From: Tetrahymena elliotti 4EA
Lineage: Eukaryota; Ciliophora; Oligohymenophorea; Hymenostomatida; Tetrahymenidae
Assembly (NCBI GenBank): GCA_000231825.2
Contig: JH720315.1
Coordinates: 1,173,222 to 1,221,291, forward strand
Length of the DNA stretch: 48,070 nt
Direction of reading: 5' to 3'
Shown: in pieces, positions 36,716 to 48,070 of the stretch
How positions within the stretch are numbered: position 1 is the first letter of the stretch
Layout: the number at the start of each line of letters is the position of its first letter
The notes under the pieces: generated by a model
Seen by the model: only the letters and a program-made list of their open reading frames with translations
The model's database searches: none
Told to the model about the DNA's origin: nothing
Translations under genes and position numbers: made by a program

Positions 36716-38455
36716 GGAATATGTAATAAATAAATTTTATTTTTTAAAGAGAAGGGTATTTTATGTTTTTGGTAATTTTGACTTACAATTGGCTAAAACT
36801 GTTTTTGAAATTGTAGAGGTATTTTGGATAAAATTAGATTAAATGTGTTACAATATTAATTATTCATAAATTTTTGATATGGCTTGATTTTTTGATGATT
36901 AGTTTTTTGATAGGTGAAGGAATGTAGTGCAGTGAGCATCAAAAAATTAAAAAAGGTACAAAAATGAGAAATTTATTCGCTAGATTAAAGAAAACAAATT
37001 TAAGTTGGAAATAATTAATAGTGAGCCTTACGATAAAAAATAAATTAATAGAATTCTTTTATTACAACAAAATCTGTTTGAACAATTTTAACTTTTTGAT
37101 CGGAGTAAGGAATAAATTTTGCTTTATTTAAGTAGTAGTATATATAAATTAAAGTAAATTGGTTGATTTTTATCACAATTAATTTATCCTCATCAAAAGA
37201 AATATCTTTGAAAAGCAAGTTGGTTTATTTGAATATAAATACTAAAATCTAGTATATATTATCTCTATCAGTTAAAGCAATACAATATTAATTAGATTAA
37301 CTGTAAAAATTTGACTAAAAATAGACATTTAAATTTAACTTATAAAAGAATTAAAAGAGCCCAAAAAAGCAAAGAAATTCTATTTAAAGAATAGTATTTT
37401 AGACAAATAATATTATGCAATAATTCAGATTGACAATTTTATTATTACCTAATTTTCTAATTAATTAACCAACCAATAATATCTTATTTATTTTCTAAAT
37501 TTCTATTTTTCTTTCCTTTCTTCTTTCTAAATTTATTCAATCTTACATAACATTTTCATTGTTAATTTCTATCTTTCTCCATATTTTCTTTTTCTAAATT
37601 TCCGTTCAAAATTAATATTTTTGTTAAAACTAAAACCTTTGTCTTTATCCAGTAAATTAACTTTTAAAAGACCTTTGTATATTTTAATTTTTTTAGTCTA
37701 AAACAATTTGTTCTATTTTAGTCAAAAAATTTATTTATATATCAGTAGTAATCTGATTTATGTTATGGATGCAAATAAAATACCTATTAACAATCTAAGA
37801 ATAGTATTTTAAGTAAAATATATTATTTCATAAGATAAATGATATTTTCAAGTGCTTTTGAGCTTTATTTAAATAGAATCTTTAGTTTTAAGTAATAATA
37901 TGCATTTATTGCATAACTTAATTTCAAAATTTAAGCAAATAAATAAATAAGAAGCGATATTATTATTATTTTGTCATAAATCTTTGATTTTCAAATGATA
38001 AGACATAATATTTGATATTAAAAATTAATATATATTCTTCTTAACAACCAATCAATTCACTGAGCCTAAGTTCCCTTAGTAATTAAAAAGATGTAAATTT
38101 AATCTAAAAAAATACTTACTTTCTCATAGAATTAATTAATTTATAAATTAACAAATCTAAGATATAGAACAATCTTAAGTTTCTTTTCAATCCTTATTCC
38201 AACTAAAAATTTAACTCATTTTAATCTATCTTATTTGTTTAAATACTTCCTTTAGAATAAAATACTTTATCAGTAAAAAGAAAAGCAGTGTGTATATTAA
38301 AATTTCATTTGTTTTTGTTGAAAGTAGAATTACATTTTTCAAGATCAAGATTTATCTAAATAGAATTAAAAGTAAACTAAATTTTAAAAATCTCTTAACA
38401 AAGTAAAGAAAAAATGATAAAATAACTCTTAATATATAAACAGAGAGGTCAAATA

Positions 38456-39110
38456 GTGGAATAATTATTTTTAAATCATAAAATGCAAAAAATAACGTGG
38501 ATTTTTATCATTAAATTCTTTAAAAAAGTTTATATAAATAAGACTAAGTAATAGAATGAAATTAATACTTAGTATTCAAAAAAAAATTATGCGTTTAATA
38601 CACTAAAAGCAAAAAATAGAGACTTTAATTGATTTGCTTTTACATTCATATAGACTATCATAAACTAAGAAAAATTATAGAATTTCAGGTTAGTAAAAAA
38701 TGATAGCAAATTCTAAAATAATTATTATTAAATCATAAATGTTTTTAAAAAGAGTGGATTTATTTATGAATCTGAATAATAAAATTAATCTTAGTGAATT
38801 TAAAATATTTATTATTTTTTTAATTCTTCAAAAATTAAAATAAATTGACTTTAAGTAATGCTAAAAACAATTGGGTTTTAACACTTTGAATAAAAAAAAT
38901 ATAAGTTTAATACTTTAAAAGCAAAATATAACATTTTGTTTTGATTAGGACAAAGAATCAGATTGTATTTCATTTTATAAAACAAGCAAAAAACAAATAT
39001 TTATCTCTATTGATATTCAAGAAAAAGTAATGATATATTCTAAAATAATGAATGATTATTAAGTTATAAAATATTATATTCTTATTAGGGTTTTTATTAG
39101 TTTTATGAAA
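38456..39110. repeat. Degenerate tandem repeat, unit about 255-330 bp
   Basis: TTAAATCATAAA followed by a GTGGATTT-type block occurs near 38470 and 38728, with a weaker third copy near 39060. GTTTAATAC then CTAAAAGCAAAAAATAG (38593) has a partner GTTTAATAC then TTTAAAAGCAAAATATA (38907). Non-coding as far as I can see. Confidence 0.5.
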
Positions 39111-39630
39111 AAGTTAAAATTTCTTTAAAAAGTACATCGAATTGAAAACTTCAAATTCAAAAAAAAAATATGGGTTTAACAAAATTAAAACGAATTTGAT
39201 AATAATTTGAATTTATAAATAGATTTCATAATAAAAAAAATTGAATAGATGATAATGATCATGCATTATTAGAAATCAATAAATTAAAATTTATGGCAGA
39301 GTTATTTTTTAATGTGTTTGAGGGATTAATATGAAATTATAGGCATTAAAAGAATACAGTCATTTAATATGAAAGAATAAATGCTTAAATTTATTTTTTA
39401 GTTTTTTGATAATATAATTATAATAAAGGAAAGTAGTGATGTTATATATTATATTTTATATAATATAATATTTTATATTCATAGTGGTTATTATTGGTTT
39501 CTTGGTTGATAATTCTAGTATAGATTTGAAATTAAATAGTAACCTCACTTTTAACTTATTTTTAGATTTACCCAAAATCTAATTATATTTATTAATTTGT
39601 TAGGAATCGGGTTCAGTCAGCTTGTTTATC

Positions 39631-39996
39631 TCAGAAGATATGATCAGAGCTGCCTTCGGAGTAGCAGTCAGGATGACTCTACATGCTTTCTAGGTTTCTT
39701 TTCATGTCTATGATGTAATGGAAGAGTTCATTAACTGAAGCCAAATTAGAAGGAGAGTCATTGATATCTTCATGACCAAGCTTGCATCTTCTGAATTTGC
39801 TTTACTATTCAGAGAGACCACAGTTTTGGAAGATAAAAATATCCCAAGCTTCTTAATTGTAAATGTCATAATAGGATTAATCAATAACATGAATGTCTTC
39901 AAATTTATTCCAGCGACCATTTTCATAAATCATTTGGAGGAGTAAGTTGCAGTGTTCGAGGCATTGTTATTTGTATTGCTAAATCTTGATGTCCAT
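39631..39996 (-). CDS. Small orphan protein, 121 residues
   Basis: Single exon from ATG at 39996 to TGA at 39633-39631, context CACAAATGGAC. The protein is soluble-looking and Cys/Asn/Glu/His-rich: DIKIQQYKQQCLEHCNLLLQ, ENGRWNKFEDIHVID, EAWDIFIFQNCGLSE, KFRRCKLGHEDIND, VNELFHYIIDMKRNLESM, then HPDCYSEGSSDHIF. It has five Cys, not paired in an obvious zinc-binding pattern. Codons are much richer in G and C than the surroundings (CTC, ATC, GAC, TTC, CGC), as in the 15.66 and 20.76 kb genes, which argues that it is real and reasonably expressed. The opposite strand is also partly open but breaks at TGA. An upstream exon cannot be ruled out. No family recognised. Confidence 0.7.
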
Positions 39997-42900
39997 TTGT
40001 GTGAATGAGTTATTGTTATTTTTATATTATCAGTTCAAATTAATTAGTTGTAATGAATTATTCAGGCTCAAAGAATGAATTAATCAATGTGCGTTTATTT
40101 TATTGAATGAGAAGGTAATGGCAGAGTATTTAATTATATTATTTTACTAATTGATTTAGATTTAATTTAAAAAAGATTATAAATAAAGTGGGAGGAGGGA
40201 ATATTTAATCTGAGTTGGATTAAAAAAGTGATGCAATCAAAAAAGGAGAATGTCAAAAAATAATATGCAAAAAACATTGTTAATCAAAAGAAAACATACG
40301 TCATGTAATTGTCTATTTCAAACTATTTATAGAACCGCTGACGTCTTTCATTCATTTAGTTCAATTTTCATTGTGTCATTCATTTATTAATAAGTACATT
40401 CATTATATGATTAAATTATCTGCCATAAATAAATAAAGTCTAACTCACTTATTTCTATTAACTTACGTCTTTTTTTCTGCCATTTTCTTCATGATTCCTT
40501 TATTACTTTATCTAAAATATTCTCCAGTGAGTAAATATATACTAAAGCAATACTAAAATACATACAATTTTTGACTTCTCAAAAAATAAATTAATTGGAA
40601 ATCCTATTCTATAAATTAGTTAGATTGTCTTTGTGAAATAACTTAACCATAATAAATTAATTAAAAGTTAGTTATTCACTTAAATTTTGGGATAATTCAG
40701 GTTAATTTCTCTCGACCTTGAAAAATAGCATAAAATATAATTATAATAAGCTTTTTTAAACAAATGTAAAAATGGTAAAAAACAACAAGTAAAAATTCAT
40801 AGAAACTAACTATTTGATTAAAAAAGTTGTAAAAAATTGTCAAACCAAAGTAAAAACAGAGTAAGATAAAAACATTCAAAATCAATATAAAAATACATGA
40901 GAAAGTTTCTCAAAGAAGTATGAAATAAAAGTTTTAGTTTCAAAATAGATAAGCAATAATGAGTAGACAGACTATTTAAATAGAATTACTAGATCATTTA
41001 CACTTTATTATATTTGGTGATTTTATATTCTTTTTTCTATTTGAAATGAAAATACTTTGTTTTATTTATATTCCTAATTATTTTTACAAATATTATGTAT
41101 TCACTCATTATAAATTGTATTAAGTTAGTTAGTTTTTATGATAGTCCCAACAACAGCAAAAATAAATAGCAGCAGTCTATCAACAAAATTCAAATCAAAT
41201 TAAGGAATTTAAGGTTGAATAGAAATTATTTAAAATTGTAAAGTTAAGACCAAAAAGATAAAAATTGATTGAAAATATGGGGTTTTAAATTTTTGTTTAT
41301 TTTAACGTATGAAAATATTAGTAAGTCATGAAAGAAATTCAAGGTTTGTAATGTTAACGAATCAAGAAAGAACATTTGTTTTTTTTAATTTATTACTGAC
41401 TAACAAGAATTTTAATTTAAAATAGTAACTGTTAGTACACAATAAATTGAAGGAAATTCATATGAAAATGACAAAAATTATTTATTTTTTGGCTGATAAA
41501 TGAAAATGATGTTTTTATAATAATTTTTTCCTTTTTTGATAAATACCTGAAAATTTATATTGATATAATAATATTTCTTTTTTAATCTGCCTCTGTAATT
41601 CACTTTTATGGTTTTTATCATTTGAAGAGGAAATGAATAAATCATTACTTAAATTGTAAATTTTAGTGGGTAGATTTTGAATTTGAGTGATAGATTTAAA
41701 ATAAATCCTGTATTATTGCTACTATTTGTTTCTTTAATAAGATTTTTTGAAATTGAAATTTCAAAAGATTAGTTTTATTTTTTATTCTTCCTAAAATATT
41801 CCTTAAAACTTCTCCAAATTTCTTTAAATACTTTATAAAAGAAAAACAATTGTTCAATCAAATTGCCATAAAGTTTACTATACATCACACGTAATAAAAA
41901 GAATAATAGAAGCCAGGGCTTAAAATACCCAATTCCGCCTCCAATTTTGTGCATATGTCATGTATAATTAATGTTATCAATCTCTTCACTCTTTTTTTTT
42001 AACAGCAACAAGATAAGCATGAATAACAATTATTTATTTTGTAAAAATTATACAAATAAATGATAGATTTCTGTTATTTCAAATTTCGATCACTTATTTG
42101 CAATTATAGACAAAAATTTACCCAATTTAGTCATTTAATTTACTGGATTTTGACACAGAAATTATACCCTTAAGAATGAATTATCCTAAAAGAGAATAAA
42201 AACACAAAGAAATCATAGAAATTAAAACAAAAAAACATAATTAATTAACTTATTAGACAAAATAACAAATAAGCAAAAGAATCAATTGAATAATTCAAAA
42301 CAAATCTATTCAAAAATTGATAAATTTATGGATAATTTTTAAATACAATTTTTAATTTATTATTATTTGTCTTTTTTGTTAAATTTATTTTAAATTCGTT
42401 TCATTAATTAATTGAAATTATTTGAAGCAGCTCAATTCTTTATTGATTATAAATTTAGAATAATATTTAATTATCACTTTTTAGTATTTGAAAGAAAAGA
42501 CTACTTTATTCTTGAAAATATTTTTGATTGAAAGAAAATATTTAATGGAAAAAGTAAATATTTGAATTGATGAGAATAGTATTATGAAAATTTATGATAA
42601 TTTAAATCAAATTCGTTTTAGAATATAAAATAATTAATCCTTTTCTATATTTAGCAATTCTATTTAATTTGATATTTTTCAATATAAGAGCATCTTTATT
42701 TTTCTAATTTGGTATTATTTGCATATTATGTATTGAAATAATAAAGAAATGTAGAAAAAGCAAGAGTTATTTTATTATAGAATTTTTTATCATACATACA
42801 GTTAGCTCAGGATAAATATAGATAGAGATTTTACTTAATTATTAAATAGAGGCTTTACTAGAATTAAATTTATATAAAAAAGTCAACATTTTCTACTACC

Positions 42901-44283
42901 TCTTTCTTTAATTATTAATTTTTGGTGATGAATGCTTTTGGTCAAGTCTAATTAATTATTCACACATTGCTTGAAATCAAATTTCATTAAAATCAGTTTT
43001 GATTATTATTTTCTGAAGATTAATGAATTTCTTCTCATTTGAAATAATTTAAATGATGATGTATGTATGGCAGCTTTGTACTAAGAAAGAATGATGTCAA
43101 ATAATTTTCTGCATTATTATTTCTAAAAATAGCTAATAAAATCTTCAAATAAGTAAATCTCTTTTTACATTTAATTAATTTATTATAAAGATTGTTATTC
43201 ATTAAATAGCATTTTATATTCACGTTTCTTTTATCAGATAAAACTTTTTTCATTTTCTTAACTACCTCTAAAATTTATTCGTTTTTATTTAATTATTATC
43301 AACTTCAATAAACTTTAAACTGAAATCAGGAAGGATATTTTCTTTTTTAAATTGTCCTTATTTGAAACTTTTAATAAATTATTTCTAACAAATATTTCAA
43401 TTATTTTCATATTCCATATTTTTAATATATAAGCTTAAAAATATTTTTTTCATTTCAAAGAAAATTTATTTAAAAAAGCTTTATTTTAAGTCCTTATTTA
43501 ACTAATAAAATTATTTTTAATAAGTTTAATTTAAAATAATTTATTTTCTGATATCAATAAATATTCAATCATAATTATTTAATTATTTTGGTTTGTTTTT
43601 TTATTTCATGCAATTTTCCATGCTTTGAATGATAATATCAAGGAGCATATTCTTAATAATTAAGGGAGGATAATCTATTTTTACCTGAAAAGTATTCTTC
43701 TGAATTTTTACTCCAACCAAGCTTACTGTTAAAATAATTATTTATTAACTCAAGGTCTTAGAAACATGGATAGAAAATATCTTGATTATTATGATAAAAA
43801 TATTATGTAAAAAGCAATGATAAGATTGCACTTATTATCACAATAAATTATTCATTATAAAATAATATTTAGTAAAAGAATTAACTCATAAATAAAAATA
43901 AAAGAATGCTTATTTATTTCTACACACCCTATATAATTATGGAATCATAAAGATTTCTATTCATATTTATTTCTTATTTATTGAAGGAGATATTCAATTT
44001 AATCAACAAGATTTCATAATTTTTTAATAAAAATTTCTTCAAATTAAATATTTCAAAGAAATAAAATTGAATAAAGATTCTTTGTGTTTTACTTTAATAA
44101 TTTATTTTATAGAAATTTTATTTAAAATTTGGGATATTTTTCCAAACATAATTTTTTTAAAAAAATCTTTCTAATAATTATCTTATGAATATTTTTTCCG
44201 ATCAAATTATTCTTTAAATAAGAAAATCTTTTATAAATTATTAACTCAACAGGAGTTTAATTAAATATTTTAAGAAACACAAA
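39997..44283. other. 4.3-kb A/T-rich divergent intergenic region
   Basis: Lies between the starts of a minus-strand and a plus-strand gene. It holds no convincing frame; short open stretches at 40697-40885 and 43035-43253 (minus) have the Phe/Tyr/Ile/Lys make-up of random A/T DNA. A slightly G/C-richer patch near 41920-41970 is not explained. Confidence 0.45.
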
Positions 44284-47200
44284 ATGGTAAGTAAAAAGTA
44301 ATTACAAATCAAAGGATTTAGTGTAAGAGGCATGATCTTAGCTTTAAAAGGGTTTGGTCTAAGTCATGGGCTGATAATGAGAACTATGGAAAAATTAGGA
44401 GTACCTATTTCATATAATTTAATAACTGATACTATGAATAGCTGGAAGAATGACTAATTAGTTGGAGATTTAGAATTTAAAAAGTATCTTGATTTAATGG
44501 AGCTGAGAAGAACTGATCCTGATGCATATTACAAAAAACTTAATTGCTACAAAAGAGATAAATTATAAATGAAAAAATAAAAATGGAAAAACAAAGCTTT
44601 CAGCTTGTAAAATGTTCTCAATCCAAACAAAAATCCTTAAGCTAGTTCTAATAATTCCTTAATTCTCAGTAAAAGTTAAAAAAAATTATCAAATATCCAG
44701 AAAAAAAGTACAAGACATGAAGCTTTTTTGTTAAGTATCTATTTTTAGTTTTGCTAACATTCTTTTTCTAAAATGATTTTTCATATTTTAAACTTAAAAG
44801 AATCTTAAAATTGTGCTACTAACTCTAAGAAAAAAATGGATTTAGAGCTTGATTCTGATTTTGAAACTTTTGAAAATGATGAATAAGATGAAGATGATTC
44901 TTTTATATTTAACCAAAAAAGTAACGAAAAACCTGATTTTGGTAATTCAAATAAATTTTATGATATGAAAATCTCTAAAAATCGTGATTAATCTCCTAAA
45001 ATTGTAATTAAATATATTTCTTTTAAAATTTGTTTAATAGTTTTTTTAAAATTAGTTATCAAAGTTCAAAATTATTTCAAAGAAAAACAAAGATTTCTGA
45101 CTGATTTATTCAAAATGTGGAAAATGTAAATTTATCATCAAATTAACTAGTTCTTTTCACATTTAATTTAGGAACATATATTCAAATTAGATACCTTTCC
45201 AAGATACTTATTTTGGGTTTAAATTTTGTTTGTCTATATTACACATATAATTATTTATTTTATTAAATGTTAAAATCGTTGCGTTTATCATAATTCTCAA
45301 AATAATTATTTTTTTAAGATTATTGAAAATCACAAAAATTGTTGGAGATTAATTACTTAAAATTGTAATTTAATTTTATTAATAATTTTTTTAAATGAGA
45401 TATTGAAGTTCAAAATTGTTTCAAAAAAAGTAAACATTTTGATTTGTAATAATTTTGCATAAGATAGTCAAATAACTCAATTCATATTTAATTTGATTAT
45501 TTATTCAAATGTAGAAGAAATTTATTAAATTTAATTTTGTTTGTTTATTCTATAGATTATCATGTATTAATTTTATTTAATAATATATTCATATTACTTG
45601 ATTTTAAAATTATTATATTAATCACATAACCGTTGAAGATTATTGAAAATATTTAAATTTTTGACTAATCAATTAAAATTGTAAAAAGTACTTATTTCAA
45701 AAAAAACAATCTTTTCTGATTTAAAAAATAAAATAAAATAAATTTGCATAACTTAATTAGCTATCTCTAATAACATTTCAATATATCTAACTTTACAAGC
45801 TCATTATTAAATGGGAATTTAAAGTTAATTTGTTTTATAAAAATAAGGTCTTTAGCATCAAGCAACAGCTTCTAAAGCTAAAAGGGTATTCAAAACTTAG
45901 CACAAAAATACTAAAACAAAGATAAGTAAGAGGATCAATGCTTCTCCTCTGATTAATAACGATCAACCTTCTTATATCCATATAATTAGTGATGCTATTT
46001 TAAAAGCTTAAATGATCATAGATAGCATTTAACAATTCAATCCTAATACTCAACTAATCTAAGAAATCCAGCAATAGGTAATTCTCTCTCCAGAAGATTA
46101 TAAGATCTCAAGATCCTGATTCAAACTACTAGCAAAGCAAATTTTTAAAAGGTAGATGAAAATATTCTTGAAAAATAGTGGATTATAGGTTTAAAATATA
46201 CTAAATCTCTTGTATCCTATCAAAGAAGTTAAAAAACTAGTTAATCTTGAGCTCGATTTCCACCTTTAGATTTCTTAAAAAGAGCAGACAGATGAACGAA
46301 TTGCATCAATTAGCAGATAGTACCTTTCTCTAAAGAGAACTATCAAATGAAAAATAACAGACAAAGTAGAAGTACAATTTACAAATAATTAGTAATATCT
46401 AAAAAAATATCAATCTCCTATCTACTCCCTACGCAGAAACCTTAGTAAACAATTAGCAACAGGACCGATAAAAAGGAGTATAAAAACTTAACCTTCAACT
46501 ATCAGAAAAATAAAACTAATAAGAGATGACACCTACCTCTTTTACTTTAAAGACAAAACACCAAGTAGTTGAAGAAAAATCTATAAATAAAAAAGATTCT
46601 ATTCAACAGCGTATATTCAAAACAGAAGAAGGATAGATGATTCATAATATTAGTTATTTGAAATCCTTAAAAACTTATTAATTTATAACTAATTAGTGGT
46701 AAAGACTTCATCTTTATATAAAGAAACTTAAAAAAGAATATCAAAAAGATTTGTTTAACATTTTAAAAATTTTTAGAAACTCCTATTATAAATTACCACT
46801 GCCATAAAGTCTTGATATAAATTTTTAGAGATTATCAGCTATTCTCTAAAATACAATAGTAGCTATAAATTATACTATTGTAAGAATAAACTCATTAGTG
46901 CTTATATTATTAAGAGAAGTACCTTAGAAATAATAAAATACTTAAATGGTTGATTGTTAAATGTAATAATGTTAAAATAAAAACCTAGTATAACTAGTTC
47001 AAAGAGTTAAGAAAAATTATAAAATCCTACAAATAAATTCACCTTTGCAAAGAAATTCAAATAAAGTATAAAGAGAGAGCATCTCTTAAGAATTAAGGTA
47101 TTAATAAGATCAATACTAAATAAATTAGATGAAGTAATCTAGCCTGTTTTAAACTTAATTGAAATTTAGATAAGGATGAATGAAGTTATTATTAAATCAA

Positions 47201-47670
47201 AATCTAATAGCCTAAATTTCTGTGAAGTAACTCAAAAAAATGGTATATCCATAAAAATTTCTAACTAATAACTTGTCAAAATAAAACAACAAATTAATAA
47301 ATCTAACAATTTTCTCTAAAAGAAAAATGTTTAAGTTGTGTTATGTAATATAAAATTTTAAAAATATTTTTTGGTCAATTGTATCTTTTTTTAATTTTAT
47401 ATTGGGGTAATCCAAAGTATTTCCAAAATAAATTTAATTTAATCCCCTACTTTTATTTTTTTATTCATATTATTTTAACTAACAAAATATAATTAAAATT
47501 ATGAAATTTATTATTGTAGACAAAAATATTTAGAAGATAGAAATTGTTATATTTTTTAAAAAAACATTAAATTTTTCTGTATTATTATTTTTCTAATAAA
47601 ATTTGTACAAATATTAGAGTTATCTATATTTTTCAGATTTGTAAAATACAAAAACTTTTTCAAAATCTGA
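44284..47670 (+). CDS. Long multi-exon ciliate protein with an HTH-like N-terminus (3' end uncertain)
   Basis: Exons with matching phases: 44284-44734, 44801-45003, 45856-46077, a start near 46153 (VDENILEKQ), a long block to 46879, and one from 47005. Exon 1 has basic, HTH-like content: GFSVRGMILALKGFGLSHGL, IMRTMEKLGVPISYNLITDT and MNSWKNDQLV, then YLDLMELRRTDPDAYYKKL. Exon 2 is acidic (ELDSDFETFENDEQDEDD). Exon 3 has SYIHIISDAILKAQMIIDSI. The later part is Gln/Lys/Leu-rich and probably coiled coil: MNELHQLADSTFLQRELSNE, IHNISYLKSLKTYQF, LHLYIKKLKKEYQKDLFNIL. After 47005, AKKFKQSIKREHLLRIKVLI and LNKLDEVIQPVLNLIEIQIR look coding. The frame reaches TGA only at 47668-47670, but sequence past about 47.3 kb looks non-coding, so the true end is between. 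The junction near 46.17-46.28 kb is weak. Two adjacent genes are an alternative. Function unknown. Confidence 0.65.
44995..45690 (+). repeat. Tandem repeat inside an intron, unit about 315-360 bp
   Basis: Two full copies and the start of a third. AAAATTGTAATT occurs near 44998 and 45358, with AAAATTGTAAAAAG near 45677. GTTCAAAATTRTTTCAAA occurs at about 45064 and 45408, and TTTTGTTTGTYTAT near 45223 and 45535. AAGATTATTGAAAAT occurs near 45318 and 45635. It lies almost wholly in the 852-bp intron 45004-45855 of the surrounding gene. Confidence 0.65.
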
Positions 47671-48070
47671 AAGTAAAAACTCCTTTAGAAATGTAATATT
47701 TCTAAAATAATTGATATTATGTCTCTTTTTATTAATTTAATATCACATTTCAATAGAATTGGATTTTAAAATTTATATTTCTTCATAAAATACCAGTTTT
47801 TTTTTAATTTTCTTTATTCAGAGTCTTTTTATTTTCTTAGCTTTTTTTTAATTTAAGATAATACCTTATTTGAATAATTACTATAAGTTTATATCAAATT
47901 TTAATACAAAGCAAATTTACAAAATAAATTATTTATTTCACATATTTAATTTAATAAGATAGGTAAAGATTTTTTTTTAAATACTAACTATTTCTACGAA
48001 TTGTTTGATGCATTTATTTGTATTTGTGAATTTTAAATTTTAGAAGAATTTTTTTCTTTTATTTCTTATT
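47671..48070. other. A/T-rich right edge
   Basis: 400 bp of poly-T-rich sequence without a credible frame on either strand. Probably the downstream region of the preceding gene. Confidence 0.4.

Larger units (their letters stand above)
35044..39630. other. 4.6-kb A/T-rich intergenic region with old tandem repeats
   Basis: Lies between two genes that converge on it. It contains the repeats at 36098-36715 and 38456-39110 and a nearly pure A/T palindromic tract near 39440-39475. I found no frame that reads as protein. A stretch near 35838-35856 (TTTAGCTCAACGCGCTGAAC) resembles a tRNA D-arm in isolation, but no T-arm or acceptor stem goes with it. Confidence 0.45.

Noticed and set aside
46090..46955. 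Alternative plus-strand frame containing SLRRNLSKQLATGP, which recalls histone H3 KQLAT
   Set aside because: This frame is broken by TGA four times and the match is a few residues; the neighbouring frame is open and better protein-like.
46950..47179. Continuation of the long frame to TGA at 47177-47179 as the gene's end
   Set aside because: The last 70 residues are dominated by Gln from TAA/TAG, as in non-coding DNA; a GTAAG donor at 46880 and a phase-0 acceptor at 47004 lead into a better frame.
1..48070. Chromosome breakage sequence of Tetrahymena
   Set aside because: I looked for AAACCAACCTCTTT and its reverse complement and saw no match; CCAACC near 1180 and ACCAACCC near 33376 lack the rest of the motif.

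Overview
The window reads as macronuclear-style DNA of a Tetrahymena-like (oligohymenophorean) ciliate. It is about 80% A+T. Every convincing gene uses TAA and TAG as glutamine codons and TGA as the only stop. Introns are very A/T-rich with GT..AG ends, and starts sit in an AAAATG context. Under the standard code the genes fall apart into short fragments, so all genes here were read with TAA/TAG = Gln. I saw no rRNA, tRNA, CRISPR array, bacterial operon or intact transposon.

Left third (1-14.1 kb): three leucine-rich-repeat (LRR) arrays in a row, all on the minus strand. The first (246-6543) is a protein kinase fused to at least 14 LRRs; it runs off the left edge. Each LRR is one 90-nt exon between phase-2 introns, and the introns resemble each other, so whole exon+intron units have been copied. 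The second (7154-9174) has the same layout but carries a changed splice donor, a lost acceptor, an 89-nt exon and half-length repeats, so it looks like a decaying copy. The third (11403-~14077) is a clean array of 14 LRR exons, a short leading exon piece and a terminal exon ending in TGA.

Middle (15.6-20.8 kb): two minus-strand coding blocks rich in Asn/Gln/Ser, one with a helix-turn-helix-like segment. Their splice phases fit, so they may be one gene of about 690 residues with a 3-kb intron. A 4.5-kb stretch without recognisable genes follows.

Right half: a three-exon SET-domain methyltransferase of the SETD3/SETD6/Rubisco-LSMT type (25293-28003, +). A multi-exon protein with a P-x-x-G-Y-Y segment that may be an axonemal/PG-rich repeat protein (28736-31099, -) converges on it. 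Then come a three-exon ciliate orphan with an HTH-like segment (33692-35043, +), a small orphan with unusually G/C-rich codons (39631-39996, -) and a long multi-exon gene (44284 to about 47.3-47.67 kb, +) whose first exon may be distantly related to the 33692 orphan. Long A/T-rich spacers lie between them, three of them or their introns holding old tandem repeats.

There is no sign of an operon or a multi-gene pathway. The clearest biology is birth and decay of LRR genes by copying of symmetric exon units, next to several lineage-specific putative regulators. Intron positions are my own calls from splice motifs and reading phase and need transcript support.
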